From the NCBI RefSeq assembly GCF_946885885.1, contig NZ_CAMPHN010000070.1, positions 1-21,314 on the forward strand: a DNA stretch of 21,314 bases, in the 5' to 3' direction. The notes beneath the pieces are model-generated. The model saw only the letters and a list, made by a program, of their open reading frames with translations. It was not told the origin of the DNA and ran no database searches. This stretch comes from an uncultured Pseudomonas sp. GTDB lineage: Bacteria; Pseudomonadota; Gammaproteobacteria; Pseudomonadales; Pseudomonadaceae. A program made the position numbers and the translations under genes. Shown here piece by piece: positions 13,075-21,314 of this stretch; positions within the stretch are counted from its first letter, which is position 1; each line of letters starts with the position of its first letter.

Positions 13075-13986
13075 ATGTCCGCTCCCGCGCCGTTGCCCCG
13101 GCATATCGCCGTGTTCATCCTGGCCACATTGGCCTGCTCCTTTGCCGCGGGGCATATCGCCGCGCGCATTGCCTTCGACCACGACACCGGCCTGCTATTG
13201 GCCATGCTCTGCCGTGCGGGCGTCACCGCCTTGGCGCTGGCCGCACTGGTGCTGTGGCGCGGCGATTCGCTGCGCATGCGGCGCCAGACCTGGGCTTGGC
13301 AATTGCTGCTCGGCCTGCTGATCGCCATACAAAGCTTTTGCATCTATTCGGCGGTGGCGCGGATCCCCGTGGCGCTGGCGCTGCTGGTGGTCAACCTCGC
13401 GCCCATTATGCTGGCGCTGCTGACCTGGGCCCTGGGCGGACCGCGACCGACGCAACGGAGCGCGCTGTTGATGGGGATGATCCTGATCGGCCTGCTGCTG
13501 GCGCTGGACGTGCCGACGCAGTTGGCCGGCCAGCAGACGATGGATGCGCGCTGGGTCGAAGGCGTGTCGTTCGGCCTGACCGGCGCCGCGGTGTTCGCCG
13601 GCGCCCTGTGGGTCACCGAGCACAAGCTCAGCGGTATGCCCGGCACGGTGCGCAGCATGCTGACGCTGTTGGTGGTCTTCGCCGCTTCGGCGCTGGCCGG
13701 TGCCGGCGGCTTGCTGCCAGGCGGCATGAACCTGCCGAATGCCGACAACGGCTGGCTGGCCCTCGGTTGCCTGGTACTGCTCTACGGCACGGCGTTTTCC
13801 ACCCTGTTCATTCTGGTCACGCGGCTGGATATCGCGCGTAACGCACCGGTGATGAATATGGAGCCGGTCGCCGGACTGCTGTTCGGCTGGCTGATCCTCG
13901 GCCAGTTGCTGGGCGGCCTGCAGATCGTCGGCGGCCTGATCGTGGTCGGCGGCATCGTGCTGCTGACCTATCGCCGCCCCGCGTGA
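13075..13986 (+). CDS. DMT superfamily transporter (EamA family)
   Basis: This 303-residue protein has ten predicted membrane helices in two repeats, the EamA layout of drug/metabolite transporters. The first repeat begins at HIAVFILATLACSFAAGHIA and includes YSAVARIPVALALLVVNLAP; the second has the matching LFILVTRLDIARNAPVMNME followed by PVAGLLFGWLILGQLLGGLQ. These proteins usually export metabolites or amino acids. A clear ribosome binding site at the usual distance is lacking. It follows the TRAP terminator and converges with gntR, with 13 bases between the two stop codons. The substrate is unknown; a link to the sugar-acid locus is by location only. Confidence 0.92.
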   Translation: MSAPAPLPRHIAVFILATLACSFAAGHIAARIAFDHDTGLLLAMLCRAGVTALALAALVLWRGDSLRMRRQTWAWQLLLGLLIAIQSFCIYSAVARIPVALALLVVNLAPIMLALLTWALGGPRPTQRSALLMGMILIGLLLALDVPTQLAGQQTMDARWVEGVSFGLTGAAVFAGALWVTEHKLSGMPGTVRSMLTLLVVFAASALAGAGGLLPGGMNLPNADNGWLALGCLVLLYGTAFSTLFILVTRLDIARNAPVMNMEPVAGLLFGWLILGQLLGGLQIVGGLIVVGGIVLLTYRRPA

Positions 13987-13999
13987 TGAGAATTGAACC

Positions 14000-14755
14000 T
14001 CAGCCCTGCTGGGCCTGCGCCTCGGCGGCCTCATGCGCCTGACGCAGACGCTCGCGGCTGTTGGTCAGGTGCAGGCGCATGGCGGCGCGGGCGGCATCGG
14101 AATCCTGGCGGGCGATGGCTTCGAAGATCTGTTCGTGTTCGCGACTCAGGCGCGCCAGGTAATGCTGCTGGTCGTCCTGGGCGATACGCGCCGAGTTCAG
14201 GCGGGTGCGCGGAATGATACTGGTGCCCAGGTGGCTCATGATGTCGGTGAAGTAGCGGTTGCCGGTCGCTTCGGCGATCAGCAGATGGAACTGGAAATCC
14301 GAGGCCACCGCATCGCCTTCGCGGGCCGCGGTGTAACCCAGGGCATCCAGGGCCGCGCGCATGGCCGTCAGTTGCTCGGCACTGCGCCGCTGCGCCGCCA
14401 GGCCCGCCGACTCCACTTCTAGGCTGATGCGCAGTTCGAGAATCGCCAGCACATCGCGCAACGTCACTATGGTCGCGGGGTCGATGCGAAAGCCGCTGGG
14501 GCTCGGTGTGTCCAGGACGAAAGTGCCGATGCCGTGACGGGTTTCCACCAGACCGGAGGCCTGCAAACGCGACAGCGCTTCGCGCACCACGGTGCGGCTG
14601 ACCCCCTGCTCTTCCATGATCGCCGACTCGGTTGGCAATTTGTCCCCGCGCTTGATCACCCCATCGCGAATCCGCTGGGAAAGCTCGGTCACCAGCTCCT
14701 GAGCAAGGCTGCGGTGCTTGCGGCGAACACGCGGCGCAATGTTCTGATTATCCAT
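14000..14755 (-). CDS. GntR family transcriptional regulator, FadR subfamily (FCD domain)
   Basis: This 251-residue regulator has an N-terminal winged helix-turn-helix at residues about 15-80 (LPTESAIMEEQGVSRTVVRE, LSRLQASGLVETRHGIGTFV) and an all-helical FCD ligand domain at about 95-240 (ILELRISLEVESAGLAAQRR, DFQFHLLIAEATGNRYFTDI, SREHEQIFEAIARQDSDAAR). FCD regulators typically sense sugar acids or carboxylates, often with a metal. I prefer ATG 14755; ATG 14797 is possible and would add 14 residues, and neither has a strong ribosome binding site. It is divergent from the epimerase gene, with a TTGTACGATGACATAC site between. It likely represses the epimerase, the porin gene at 2209 and perhaps the lost TRAP promoter. 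Confidence 0.93.
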   Translation of the reverse strand: MDNQNIAPRVRRKHRSLAQELVTELSQRIRDGVIKRGDKLPTESAIMEEQGVSRTVVREALSRLQASGLVETRHGIGTFVLDTPSPSGFRIDPATIVTLRDVLAILELRISLEVESAGLAAQRRSAEQLTAMRAALDALGYTAAREGDAVASDFQFHLLIAEATGNRYFTDIMSHLGTSIIPRTRLNSARIAQDDQQHYLARLSREHEQIFEAIARQDSDAARAAMRLHLTNSRERLRQAHEAAEAQAQQG

Positions 14756-14808
14756 ATCGGCAATCTTTTCTCGGTTGAACGTCGGGGCACCCATCATCGT
14801 CCAGCGAG

Positions 14809-14824
14809 TTGTACGATGACATAC
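14809..14824 (+). promoter_or_regulatory. Predicted GntR operator in the gntR-epimerase divergent region
   Basis: TTGTACGATGACATAC matches the porin-side motif TTGTATGACGACACAC (1923-1938) at 13 of 16 positions, and all three differences are C/T transitions. It fits the FadR-subfamily consensus TNGTNNNACNA with one mismatch. It lies 54 bases before the gntR ATG on one side and 39 bases before the epimerase ATG on the other, so one bound dimer could control both. Confidence 0.6.
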
Positions 14825-14862
14825 CCGAAGAAAGCCTATTGCTGCGTACTGGAGCGATAACG

Positions 14863-15721
14863 ATGATCGTGAATCTGTTGACCCTCGAAGATCAACTGAC
14901 GCGCCTGGTCCTGGCCCCGGCGATAGGCGGCAACATCGTCAATTGGTCCGTGCGTAGCAACGGCCAGGCGCTGCTGCGGCACAGCGACGCCCAGGCGATC
15001 GCCAGCGCCAGCCCACTGCGCTTGGCCTGCTACCCGCTGGTACCCTGGTCGAACCGCATCGCCCAGGGCGGTTTCGCCGGCCCGGACGGCTGGATCGGGT
15101 TGGCAGCCAATAGCCCGAACGACCCGCTGCCGATCCACGGCAGCGCCTGGCAACAGCCTTGGCAGGTGCTCGAGCGCAGCCAGTCGCACGCTGTCCTGCA
15201 ATTGGAATCTCAGGTGCCGTTCGCCTACCGCGCGGTGCAGCGCTTTCGCCTGCATCAGGAGCGCCTGGAGCTGCACCTGGAGGTCAGCCATCTGGACGAA
15301 CGCGCCGCCTGGCACGGCTTGGGCTGGCACCCCTACTTTCCGCGCACGGCCCATACGCGCGTGCAGGCGACGGCGAAACACCTCTGGCGGGCGGACGAAA
15401 GCCGCTTGTCCACCCACCTCGATGCAGTGCCCCTGGCTTGGAACTTCAACGAATCCCGACCAACTGATCGACAACGCCTTCGCCGGCTGGAACGGCGCAT
15501 GCCGGATCAGCGAGGAAGAGGCCGCTTATCAACTTAGCTGCACCAGTACGGGTACCGAGCACTACATCCTTTATTGTCCGCTGCAGCAGAACTTCTTCTG
15601 TTTCGAACCCGTTACCCACCCGGTCAATGCCCACCACCTGCCCGGCCGCCCAGGCTTGCAGTTGCTGCATCAGGGGCAGTCCGCGCGCTTGGGTTTCAAT
15701 CTGCATTACCAAGCGTATTGA
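14863..15721 (+). pseudogene. Aldose 1-epimerase, frameshifted
   Basis: Aldose 1-epimerases interconvert alpha and beta anomers of free sugars; some act on uronates. The frame opens at ATG 14863 (GGAG eight bases upstream) with RLVLAPAIGGNIVNWSVRSN, and carries the active-site histidines His92 (PLPIHGSAWQQPW) and His156 (GLGWHPYFP). Near 15452-15455 an extra base, probably the T of GAATCCC, shifts the frame; reading resumes one frame over with PDQLIDNAFAGWNGACRISE and ends NLHYQAY. The catalytic Glu (FCFEPVTHPVNAHH) lies after the shift, so the product as written, ending at 15537, would lack it. Repaired length is about 285 residues, normal for the family. Real mutation or sequencing error cannot be told apart here. 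Confidence 0.88.
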
Positions 15722-16024
15722 TCCGCCTCGGCGGTTTGAACACAATGCTCGCAATGCGGTCATAGAAATCGTGGCAGTTGCGTGTGGCATTACTTGCGAA
15801 AGGCTATAGACATTTAAGTAACGCCAGCCATAATTACCTGCCGCCTGCGCTGTTCAAGATGTTTAAATCAATCGCTTAATTAACTTAAGCCATTGATTTT
15901 AAAGATAAAATTCAAAAAATTTTTATTCCCTGAGCACTCTCAACCAGCCCGGCAACCAACAAATAGGCGACCCTACGTAGTCAAGCCCTCGGCTTTAGCT
16001 TGTCGCCTCGATAATTTAAAAACC
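15722..16024. other. AT-rich intergenic region
   Basis: About 300 bases without a gene. Bases about 15855-15930 are much more AT-rich than the rest of the window, with TTTAAA, TTAATTAA and CTTAAG words and a T-rich run near 15920. That suits a promoter or upstream activating region for the small gene at 16025, but no clean -35/-10 pair stands out. CCGCCTCGGCGGTTTG just after the epimerase stop is a very short hairpin and could be a weak terminator. Confidence 0.45.
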
Positions 16025-16249
16025 ATGGATAACCACGTGACGAAAGACGAACTGCGCGCCGAACTCGAGCGCCAGGCGCAGCGTTACAAGGATGTATACG
16101 GCGGGGAAGTCATTACCTACGCCGCCCAACCGGATCCCGAGCGCAAGCCCTGGCGTAAGAAAGCCAACCTTCTAGACCAAGCATTTGAAAAAGAACTCGA
16201 AAAAATCGAAAAGGATTTGAAGGCCAAAGCCGACGAGGCTGAAGGCTGA
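16025..16249 (+). CDS. Small conserved-looking hypothetical protein, charged C-terminal helix
   Basis: This 74-residue protein begins [20 protein letters not shown] and has a middle section [20 protein letters not shown], then a long charged helix ([20 protein letters not shown]) likely to form a coiled coil. No signal peptide or membrane segment. I recall similar small uncharacterised proteins in Pseudomonas but cannot name a family. ATG 16025 has no visible Shine-Dalgarno sequence. A TTG at 15893 in the same frame would add 44 residues of non-protein-like sequence and is not preferred. The gene is converging on the HerA-like gene. Confidence 0.75.
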   Translation: MDNHVTKDELRAELERQAQRYKDVYGGEVITYAAQPDPERKPWRKKANLLDQAFEKELEKIEKDLKAKADEAEG

Positions 16250-16294
16250 AACCGGTGACCGGCGCTTTGCCTGATCGGGACTAATAACGCCATG

Positions 16295-16323
16295 GCAGGC
16301 CCCGGCCTTTCGGCCAGGCCTGC
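16295..16323. terminator. Hairpin between convergent genes, possible terminator
   Basis: Outer arms GCAGGCC (16295-16301) and GGCCTGC (16317-16323) enclose inner arms GGCC (16304-16307) and GGCC (16312-16315). It lies between the stop codons of the small protein gene and the HerA-like gene. There is no T-tract on either strand, so ordinary intrinsic termination is uncertain. Confidence 0.45.
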
Positions 16324-16330
16324 TCTGTGC

Positions 16331-17812
16331 TTAACGCCCTTTGCCCAGCAAGGACCCGAGCAGACCACGCACCAGTTGCCGGCCAATCTGATTGGCGGCC
16401 TGGCGGACGACGTTTTTCACGACCTGGTTCGCCAGGCTACCGAGCAGCTCACCGGTTTTACTGCCGATGCCAGCCGGCGTCTTGGTGATCCGGCCCTGCT
16501 CCGCCGACTCGGTTGCGGCACGCGCCGCCCGCGCGGTGAGCAGCTCGTAGGCCGACTCGCGATCGAAGGCTTTGTCGTAATACCCGGCCAATGGCGACTG
16601 CCGGATCAGTGCGCTGCGTTCATCGGCACTGAGCGGGCCGATGCGCGATTGCGGCGGGGCGATGGCGACGCGCTGCACCATGGCCGGCGTGCCTTTGTTT
16701 TCCAGGGTGCCGACCAGGGCTTCGCCGATGCCCAATTCGGTCAGCACGGCCAGGGTGTCGATGGCCGGATTGGGACGAAAGCCCTCGGCAACCGCGCGCA
16801 AAGCCTTCTGCTCCTTGGCGGTGAAGGCCCGCAGCCCGTGCTGGATACGCAAGCCCAATTGACCCAGCACATCATCGGGCAGATCGCCGGGCGACTGGGT
16901 GACGAAATATACCCCGACGCCTTTCGAACGGATCAGCCGCACCACCTGCTCCAAACGCTCTTGCAGCGCCTTGGGCGTGTCGGCAAACAACAGATGCGCC
17001 TCATCGAAAAACAACGCCAGCAGCGGCTTGTCGGCATCGCCGCGTTCGGGCAACTGCTCGAACAATTCGGCCAGCAACCATAGCAGAAAGGTCGCATATA
17101 TCTTGGGCGCCTCATGGACCAGGCGGGTGGCGTCGAGCAGGTGGATCGAGCCGCGGCCGTCGCGGGCCGGACGCAGGATATCCTCCAACTGCAACGCCGG
17201 CTCGCCGAACAAGGCGTCGCCGCCCTGCTGTTCGAGGCTCGACAACCTGCGCAGCAAGGCTTGCGCCGAAGCCGGGGCGAACAAGGCGCTATCTTCGCCG
17301 AGCACCTCGGGGTTGCTCTTCAGGTGCGCCAACAGCGCCTTCAAATCTTTCAAATCGAGCAGCAGCAAGCCTTCCCGGTCGGCGACCTTGAACGCCGCAT
17401 AGAGCGCGGCCTGCTGGCTGTCGGTCAATTCCAACAGCGCGCCGAGCAGCAGCGGCCCCATTTCGCTGAGGGTGGTGCGCAACGGATGCCCGCTCTGGCC
17501 GTGGATGTCCCACAACGTCAGCGGATAGGCCATGGGCCTGTGGTTGAGCCAGGGCATGGAAGCGATGCGCTCGGCCACCCCACCCTGGGGCGACCCGGCC
17601 GCGCCCAACCCGCACAAGTCGCCTTTGACATCGGCGGCGAACACCGCCACGCCGGCATCGCTGAAGGTCTCGATCAGGCGCTGCAGGGTCACGGTTTTGC
17701 CGGTACCGGTCGCCCCGGCGATCAATCCATGTCGATTGGCCAGGCGCAGCGGTTGGCCAAGCGCCTGGCCGGAAAGGTCGGCACCTAATACGAAATGCTC
17801 ATTTACATCCAT
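16331..17812 (-). CDS. HerA-like ATPase (DUF853 family)
   Basis: This 493-residue ATPase belongs to the HerA/FtsK-like group annotated as DUF853. Walker A is GATGTGKT at residues 33-40, and Walker B is LLALFFDEAH near 264-273. A later conserved stretch is GVGVYFVTQSPGDLPDDVLG, where sensor residues lie, followed by LRIQHGLRAFTAKEQKALRA. The C-terminus is a helical, basic tail (VVKNVVRQAANQIGRQLVRG). HerA relatives pump or unwind DNA, but the role of this stand-alone bacterial form is not settled. ATG 17812 has AAGGGG eight bases upstream; ATG 17833 lacks one. It is divergent from the chemoreceptor gene. Confidence 0.93.
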   Translation of the reverse strand: MDVNEHFVLGADLSGQALGQPLRLANRHGLIAGATGTGKTVTLQRLIETFSDAGVAVFAADVKGDLCGLGAAGSPQGGVAERIASMPWLNHRPMAYPLTLWDIHGQSGHPLRTTLSEMGPLLLGALLELTDSQQAALYAAFKVADREGLLLLDLKDLKALLAHLKSNPEVLGEDSALFAPASAQALLRRLSSLEQQGGDALFGEPALQLEDILRPARDGRGSIHLLDATRLVHEAPKIYATFLLWLLAELFEQLPERGDADKPLLALFFDEAHLLFADTPKALQERLEQVVRLIRSKGVGVYFVTQSPGDLPDDVLGQLGLRIQHGLRAFTAKEQKALRAVAEGFRPNPAIDTLAVLTELGIGEALVGTLENKGTPAMVQRVAIAPPQSRIGPLSADERSALIRQSPLAGYYDKAFDRESAYELLTARAARAATESAEQGRITKTPAGIGSKTGELLGSLANQVVKNVVRQAANQIGRQLVRGLLGSLLGKGR

Positions 17813-17863
17813 CTTGCGATCCCCTTGGTTCAAGCTTTACTGCTGGTATGCCGACACAGTGCG

Positions 17864-17889
17864 TAACGTCCTCGCAGACGTCGCGATAA
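17864..17889 (+). promoter_or_regulatory. Possible FliA-type promoter of the chemoreceptor gene
   Basis: TAAC (17864-17867), 14 bases, then CGCGATAA (17882-17889) resembles the FliA (sigma-28) pattern TAAA-N15-GCCGATAA, with mismatches in both boxes and a spacer one base short. Many Pseudomonas chemoreceptor genes are FliA dependent, which makes the match worth noting. It is weak. Confidence 0.3.
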
Positions 17890-17941
17890 AAATGTGCATC
17901 GTGCCAATGGATGGCTCTGACCTTAGCGGACTCCAGTAGCC

Positions 17942-19819
17942 ATGACCAATAACCTCAAATTCAGCCACAAGATTCTCCTTGCCGCCTCTCTAGTGGTGAT
18001 CGCCGCCTTCTCGCTGTTTACCTTGTACAACGACTACCTGCAACGCAACGCGATTCGCTCCAATCTACAGAACTACCTGAATGAAATGGGCGATGTCACC
18101 GCCAACAATATCCAGAACTGGTTGTCGGGGCGCATTCTGCTGGTGGAAAACGTTGCGCAATCGGTGGCCCGCGATGCCTCCAGCGAGACCCTGGTCGGCC
18201 TGCTGGCGCAGAAGGTCCTGGCGTCCACGTTCGCCTATACCTACCTGGGTTCTGTCGACGGCGTGATGACGATGCGTCCGGACGACGATCTGGGCCCGGA
18301 TTACGATCCGCGTAAGCGCCCCTGGTACAAGGACGCCATGGCCGCTGGCGGATCAACGCTCACCGAACCCTACGTGGACGCGAGCACCAAGCAACTCATT
18401 ATCACCATCGCCACGCCGGTCAGCGGCAAGGGCGTGGTGGGGGGCGATCTCAGCCTCGAAACCCTGGTGAAGATAGTCAACTCGCTGGATTTCAACGGCA
18501 TCGGCTACGCCTTTCTGGTCAGCGCCGACGGCAAGATTCTGGTGCACCCTGACGGCAACCTGGTGATGAAGAACCTCAAGGACGTGTTCCCGCAGAACAC
18601 CCCACGCATCGGCAGCGACTTCACCGAAGCCGAGCTCAACGGCGAAACCCGCATCCTCACCTTCACCCCGGTCAAGGGTCTGCCCTCGGTCGATTGGTAT
18701 GTCGGCCTGAGTATCGACAAGGCCAAGGCCTATGCCGCACTCGGCGAATTCCGCGCCTCGGCGATAGTCGCCACCATCATCGCCGTAGTGCTGATCATTC
18801 TGCTGCTGAGCATGCTGATCAGCGTGTTGATGCAACCGCTGAACCTGATGGGCAAGGCCATGCAGGATATCGCCCAGGGCGAGGGCGATCTGACCAAGCG
18901 CCTGGAGATTCAGTCCAACGATGAGTTCGGCGCTGTGGCGACCGCCTTCAATCAATTCGTCGAACGCATCCATAGCTCGATCCGTGAGGTGTCCTCGGCC
19001 ACCGGCCTGGTCAACGAAGTCGCCAAATTGGTGGTCAATGCCTCGAATTCCTCGATGATCAACTCCGACGAACAGGCCAGTCGCACCAACAGCGTCGCCG
19101 CCGCGATCAACCAGTTGGGCGCTGCCGCCCAGGAGATCGCACGCAACGCCGCCGACGCTTCGAGCCAGGCGTCCGAGGCCCGTCAGCAGGCCGAGGATGG
19201 CCGCCAGGTGGTGCAGAAGACCATCAGCGCGATGAACGAACTGTCGGCCAAGATCAGCGCCTCCTGCAGCAATATCGAGACCCTCAACGGCAAGACCGTG
19301 AACATCGGACAAATTCTCGAGGTGATCAAAAGTATTTCCCAGCAAACCAACCTGCTCGCGCTCAACGCCGCCATCGAGGCCGCGCGCGCCGGTGAGGCCG
19401 GACGCGGTTTCGCCGTGGTCGCCGACGAAGTGCGCAACCTGGCCCACCGTACCCAGGAATCCGCACAGGAAATCGAGAAGATGATCGAAGAGCTGCAAGT
19501 GGGCTCGCGCGAATCGGTCACCACCATGACCGAGAGTCAGCGTTACAGCGAGGAAAGCGTGGAGATCGCCAACCAGGCCGGCGAACGCCTGGGCAGCGTG
19601 ACCCAACGTATCGGCGAGATCGACGGCATGAACCAATCGGTAGCGACCGCCACCGAAGAACAGACCTCGGTGATCGAATCGCTGAACGTCGACATCAACG
19701 AGATCAACACGCTCAACCAGGAAGGCGTGGAAAACCTCAATTCCACCCTGCGCGCTTGTGGCGATTTGGAGCAGCAAGCATCGCGGCTCAAGCACCTGGT
19801 CGACAGCTTCCGCATCTGA
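17942..19819 (+). CDS. Methyl-accepting chemotaxis protein, dCache amino-acid receptor (PctA-like)
   Basis: This 625-residue transmembrane receptor feeds attractant signals to CheA. Helix TM1 is near 10-29, a periplasmic dCache_1 domain spans about 35-270, TM2 is about 273-296, HAMP about 297-345, and the cytoplasmic signalling helices follow. The tip is [20 protein letters not shown] (467-486) with [15 protein letters not shown]; methylation helices include [20 protein letters not shown]. Ligand residues match the amino-acid motif of PctA: Tyr121, Arg126, Trp128, Tyr129 and Asp146 ([15 protein letters not shown]), and Asp169 in VVGGDL stands for the last Asp. It therefore probably senses L-amino acids. 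No C-terminal CheR-binding pentapeptide is seen (end DSFRI). The ribosome binding site is poor. Confidence 0.94.
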   Translation: MTNNLKFSHKILLAASLVVIAAFSLFTLYNDYLQRNAIRSNLQNYLNEMGDVTANNIQNWLSGRILLVENVAQSVARDASSETLVGLLAQKVLASTFAYTYLGSVDGVMTMRPDDDLGPDYDPRKRPWYKDAMAAGGSTLTEPYVDASTKQLIITIATPVSGKGVVGGDLSLETLVKIVNSLDFNGIGYAFLVSADGKILVHPDGNLVMKNLKDVFPQNTPRIGSDFTEAELNGETRILTFTPVKGLPSVDWYVGLSIDKAKAYAALGEFRASAIVATIIAVVLIILLLSMLISVLMQPLNLMGKAMQDIAQGEGDLTKRLEIQSNDEFGAVATAFNQFVERIHSSIREVSSATGLVNEVAKLVVNASNSSMINSDEQASRTNSVAAAINQLGAAAQEIARNAADASSQASEARQQAEDGRQVVQKTISAMNELSAKISASCSNIETLNGKTVNIGQILEVIKSISQQTNLLALNAAIEAARAGEAGRGFAVVADEVRNLAHRTQESAQEIEKMIEELQVGSRESVTTMTESQRYSEESVEIANQAGERLGSVTQRIGEIDGMNQSVATATEEQTSVIESLNVDINEINTLNQEGVENLNSTLRACGDLEQQASRLKHLVDSFRI

Positions 19820-19833
19820 CCGGGGGTAAACGA

Positions 19834-19863
19834 AGAGGGGCGCCGATTGGCGCCCCTCTTGTA
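19834..19863 (+). terminator. Strong, probably bidirectional terminator
   Basis: AGAGGGGCGCC (19834-19844) and GGCGCCCCTCT (19849-19859) form a perfect eleven-base stem with a four-base loop, followed on the plus strand by TTGTAT and on the minus strand by TCGTTT. It lies between the chemoreceptor stop and the stop of the small minus-strand gene, so it can serve both. Confidence 0.88.
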
Positions 19864-19872
19864 TATCCGGTT

Positions 19873-20043
19873 TCAATCGCTCGGCGATGCCTGCTCGTCT
19901 TGCAGCCGCTTCCATAGCTCGGCCGCATCGTCGAAGGTCGCGCCGTCCTCCGGCGTCAGCGCCTGCGGGTCGTAGCGCTGCGTACAGCCCTCGCCGACTA
20001 TCGGTGGAGCCTTGGATACGATTCGCTCGAGTGGATCGCTCAT
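19873..20043 (-). CDS. Small hypothetical protein
   Basis: This 56-residue protein (MSDPLERIVSKAPPIVGEGC, then TQRYDPQALTPEDGATFDDA and AELWKRLQDEQASPSD) is acidic and soluble-looking, with one Cys. I do not recognise a family. ATG 20043 has GAGG about eleven bases upstream; a TTG at 20067 in frame would add eight residues. It begins 36 bases after the CBS-domain gene on the same strand and ends at a shared terminator, so it is probably co-transcribed with that gene. Codon use is compatible with a real gene. Confidence 0.6.
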   Translation of the reverse strand: MSDPLERIVSKAPPIVGEGCTQRYDPQALTPEDGATFDDAAELWKRLQDEQASPSD

Positions 20044-20079
20044 TGCACGTTCCGCCTCTCTCTTCAACCGCCAGGCCAG

Positions 20080-20505
20080 CTAGCCAAGCGCCTTGCGCCC
20101 CTCGTCGTGCTGGGCGAACTCCTTGACCGCACGCAGCACGTCGCTACGGCTGATCTGGCCGATCAAGCGTCCCTCTTCGACCACCGGCAAACGCCGGCGG
20201 CGGCCGTGCAGGAAACGCTCGGATACCTCGATGATATCCGTCTCGGGCGAAATGACCTCAACATCGGTGGTCATATAGTCGCGGACATCGCCACCCGCCG
20301 ACTCGTAATAAGCACCGGACAGAATGCCGCGCAAGCAGTCGCCTTCCGACAGCAAACCGACCAGATGCCCCTGGCCGTCGACCACCGGCGCACCGGAAAT
20401 GCGATGTTCCAGCAAACGGTTTATCGCGGTGAATAGATTCATTTCGGGACGAAATGTCACCAGATTGCGGGTCATGTAGTCGCGCACTTTAATTGACTTG
20501 AGCAT
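20080..20505 (-). CDS. Two-CBS-domain protein
   Basis: This 141-residue protein is a stand-alone pair of CBS domains (a Bateman module), which usually bind adenine nucleotides. First domain about 7-60: VRDYMTRNLVTFRPEMNLFT, then HRISGAPVVDGQGHLVGLLS. Second about 73-130: VRDYMTTDVEVISPETDIIE, then RRRRLPVVEEGRLIGQISRS. AGGAG lies eight bases before ATG 20505. Nothing else is fused to it, so it is likely a regulatory or ligand-sensing subunit; its partner cannot be read from the sequence. It lies 45 bases downstream of purU on the same strand, so shared transcription is possible. Confidence 0.92.
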   Translation of the reverse strand: MLKSIKVRDYMTRNLVTFRPEMNLFTAINRLLEHRISGAPVVDGQGHLVGLLSEGDCLRGILSGAYYESAGGDVRDYMTTDVEVISPETDIIEVSERFLHGRRRRLPVVEEGRLIGQISRSDVLRAVKEFAQHDEGRKALG

Positions 20506-20550
20506 TGTCGAACTCCTGTGTCATGCACTAGACCGGTTCACAACCCAGAC

Positions 20551-21314
20551 TCAGTCGAACACCACCGTCTTGTTGTCGTGCACCAGCACCCTGTCTTCTA
20601 AGTGATAGCGTAAACCGCGGGCCAGCACCATTTTTTCTACATCCTTACCCAAGCGCACCATTTCCTCGATGCTATCGCGATGACTGACCCGCACCACGTC
20701 CTGCTCGATGATCGGCCCGGCGTCCAATTCTTCGGTGACATAGTGCGAAGTGGCGCCGATCAGTTTGACCCCACGCAGCGATGCCTGGTGATACGGCTTG
20801 GCCCCCACGAACGACGGCAGGAAGCTGTGGTGGATATTGATGATTCGCTGGGCGAACGATTTGCATAGTTGCGGTGGAAGTATCTGCATATAACGCGCCA
20901 GCACTATGGCATCCGCTTGATGGACCTCGATCAAGCGCTCCACCTCGTCGAATGCGGCCTGCTTGTTCTTGGGATCCACCGCGACATGGCAATAAGGAAT
21001 ACCGTGCCATTCGACCATGCTGCGTAAATCGTTATGGTTGGAAATCACGCAGGGAATGTCGCAATCCAACTCATCGCTGTGCCAGCGGTGCAGCAAGTCG
21101 GCGAGGCAGTGGGATTCGCGGCTGGCCATCAACACCACACGTTTTTTCTGCGCCGAATCGGTGACCCGCCAATCCATGGAGAACTCACGGGCAATCGGGG
21201 CGAACGCTTGGCGGAACTCCTGCAGATTGAAAGGCAAGGAGTCGGCGCGGATCTCATGGCGCATGAAGAACCAACCACTGTGGTTATCCGAGTGATGGCT
21301 CGCCTCGGTAATCC
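20551..21314 (-). CDS. purU: Formyltetrahydrofolate deformylase, 5' end beyond window
   Basis: PurU hydrolyses 10-formyltetrahydrofolate to formate and tetrahydrofolate, balancing one-carbon pools and supplying formate for purine synthesis. The visible 253 residues cover the end of the N-terminal ACT domain (SGWFFMRHEI, FNLQEFRQAFAPIAREFSMD) and the whole formyl-transferase-like domain. Catalytic-site features are INIHHSFLPSFVGAKPYHQA (Asn and His) and GATSHYVTEELDAGPIIEQD (Asp). The frame stays open to 21314, so roughly the first 30 residues lie outside. An internal Met at 21264 is not the true start. In Pseudomonas aeruginosa purU1 lies near the pct chemoreceptor genes, as I recall, which agrees with this neighbourhood. 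Confidence 0.95.
   Translation of the reverse strand, partial: ITEASHHSDNHSGWFFMRHEIRADSLPFNLQEFRQAFAPIAREFSMDWRVTDSAQKKRVVLMASRESHCLADLLHRWHSDELDCDIPCVISNHNDLRSMVEWHGIPYCHVAVDPKNKQAAFDEVERLIEVHQADAIVLARYMQILPPQLCKSFAQRIINIHHSFLPSFVGAKPYHQASLRGVKLIGATSHYVTEELDAGPIIEQDVVRVSHRDSIEEMVRLGKDVEKMVLARGLRYHLEDRVLVHDNKTVVFD

Noticed and set aside
18353..19915. 520-codon minus-strand open frame opposite the chemoreceptor
   Set aside because: The plus strand encodes a textbook chemoreceptor over the same bases. The antisense product has repeated Gly/Leu/Asp/His stretches typical of shadows.

Overview
The window reads as chromosomal DNA of a Pseudomonas-type gammaproteobacterium. The grounds are high GC with strongly GC-biased third codon positions, an OprD-family porin, a PctA-like amino-acid chemoreceptor not far from purU, and several palindromic intergenic repeats of the kind common in Pseudomonas. 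Genes were called from translated homology as I recall the families; no database search was possible.

Layout. 1-317 holds no gene I can support. 318-880 (minus) is a ccdAB toxin-antitoxin pair with a palindromic operator lying over its promoter. 1049-1570 is a YkuD L,D-transpeptidase. 1571-2208 is a structured non-coding stretch containing a five-copy pentanucleotide repeat, inverted repeats, and a promoter plus operator for the next gene. 2209-3453 is an OprD porin gene broken by two compensating single-base indels. 3803-6846 holds an unknown protein, a small lipoprotein, a cytosolic-carboxypeptidase-like M14 peptidase and a Sel1-repeat lipoprotein.

6959-10737 (minus) is an ECF42-type sigma factor module: the sigma factor with its C-terminal extension, a DGPF/YciI protein, a DUF899 thioredoxin-like protein, a SnoaL/NTF2-like protein and an SRPBCC protein. 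A TGTCGA-N17-CGAC promoter lies in front of the DGPF gene. 11030-15721 is a damaged carbohydrate or organic-acid uptake locus: the last 33 codons of a TRAP binding protein (dctP), intact dctQ and dctM, a DMT-family exporter, a FadR-type GntR regulator and a frameshifted aldose 1-epimerase. 16025-21314 is housekeeping-like: a small coiled-coil protein, a HerA-like ATPase, the chemoreceptor, a small unknown, a two-CBS-domain protein and purU, which runs off the window end.

How parts fit. The intergenic region shared by gntR and the epimerase, and the region just downstream of the predicted porin promoter, carry near-identical 16-base motifs differing only by C/T transitions. I infer that one GntR repressor controls the porin and the epimerase. 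The porin, dctP and the epimerase are all broken, as if a single uptake/catabolic route is decaying. The porin and epimerase indels could instead be sequencing errors; the dctP loss could not be explained by a single-base error.
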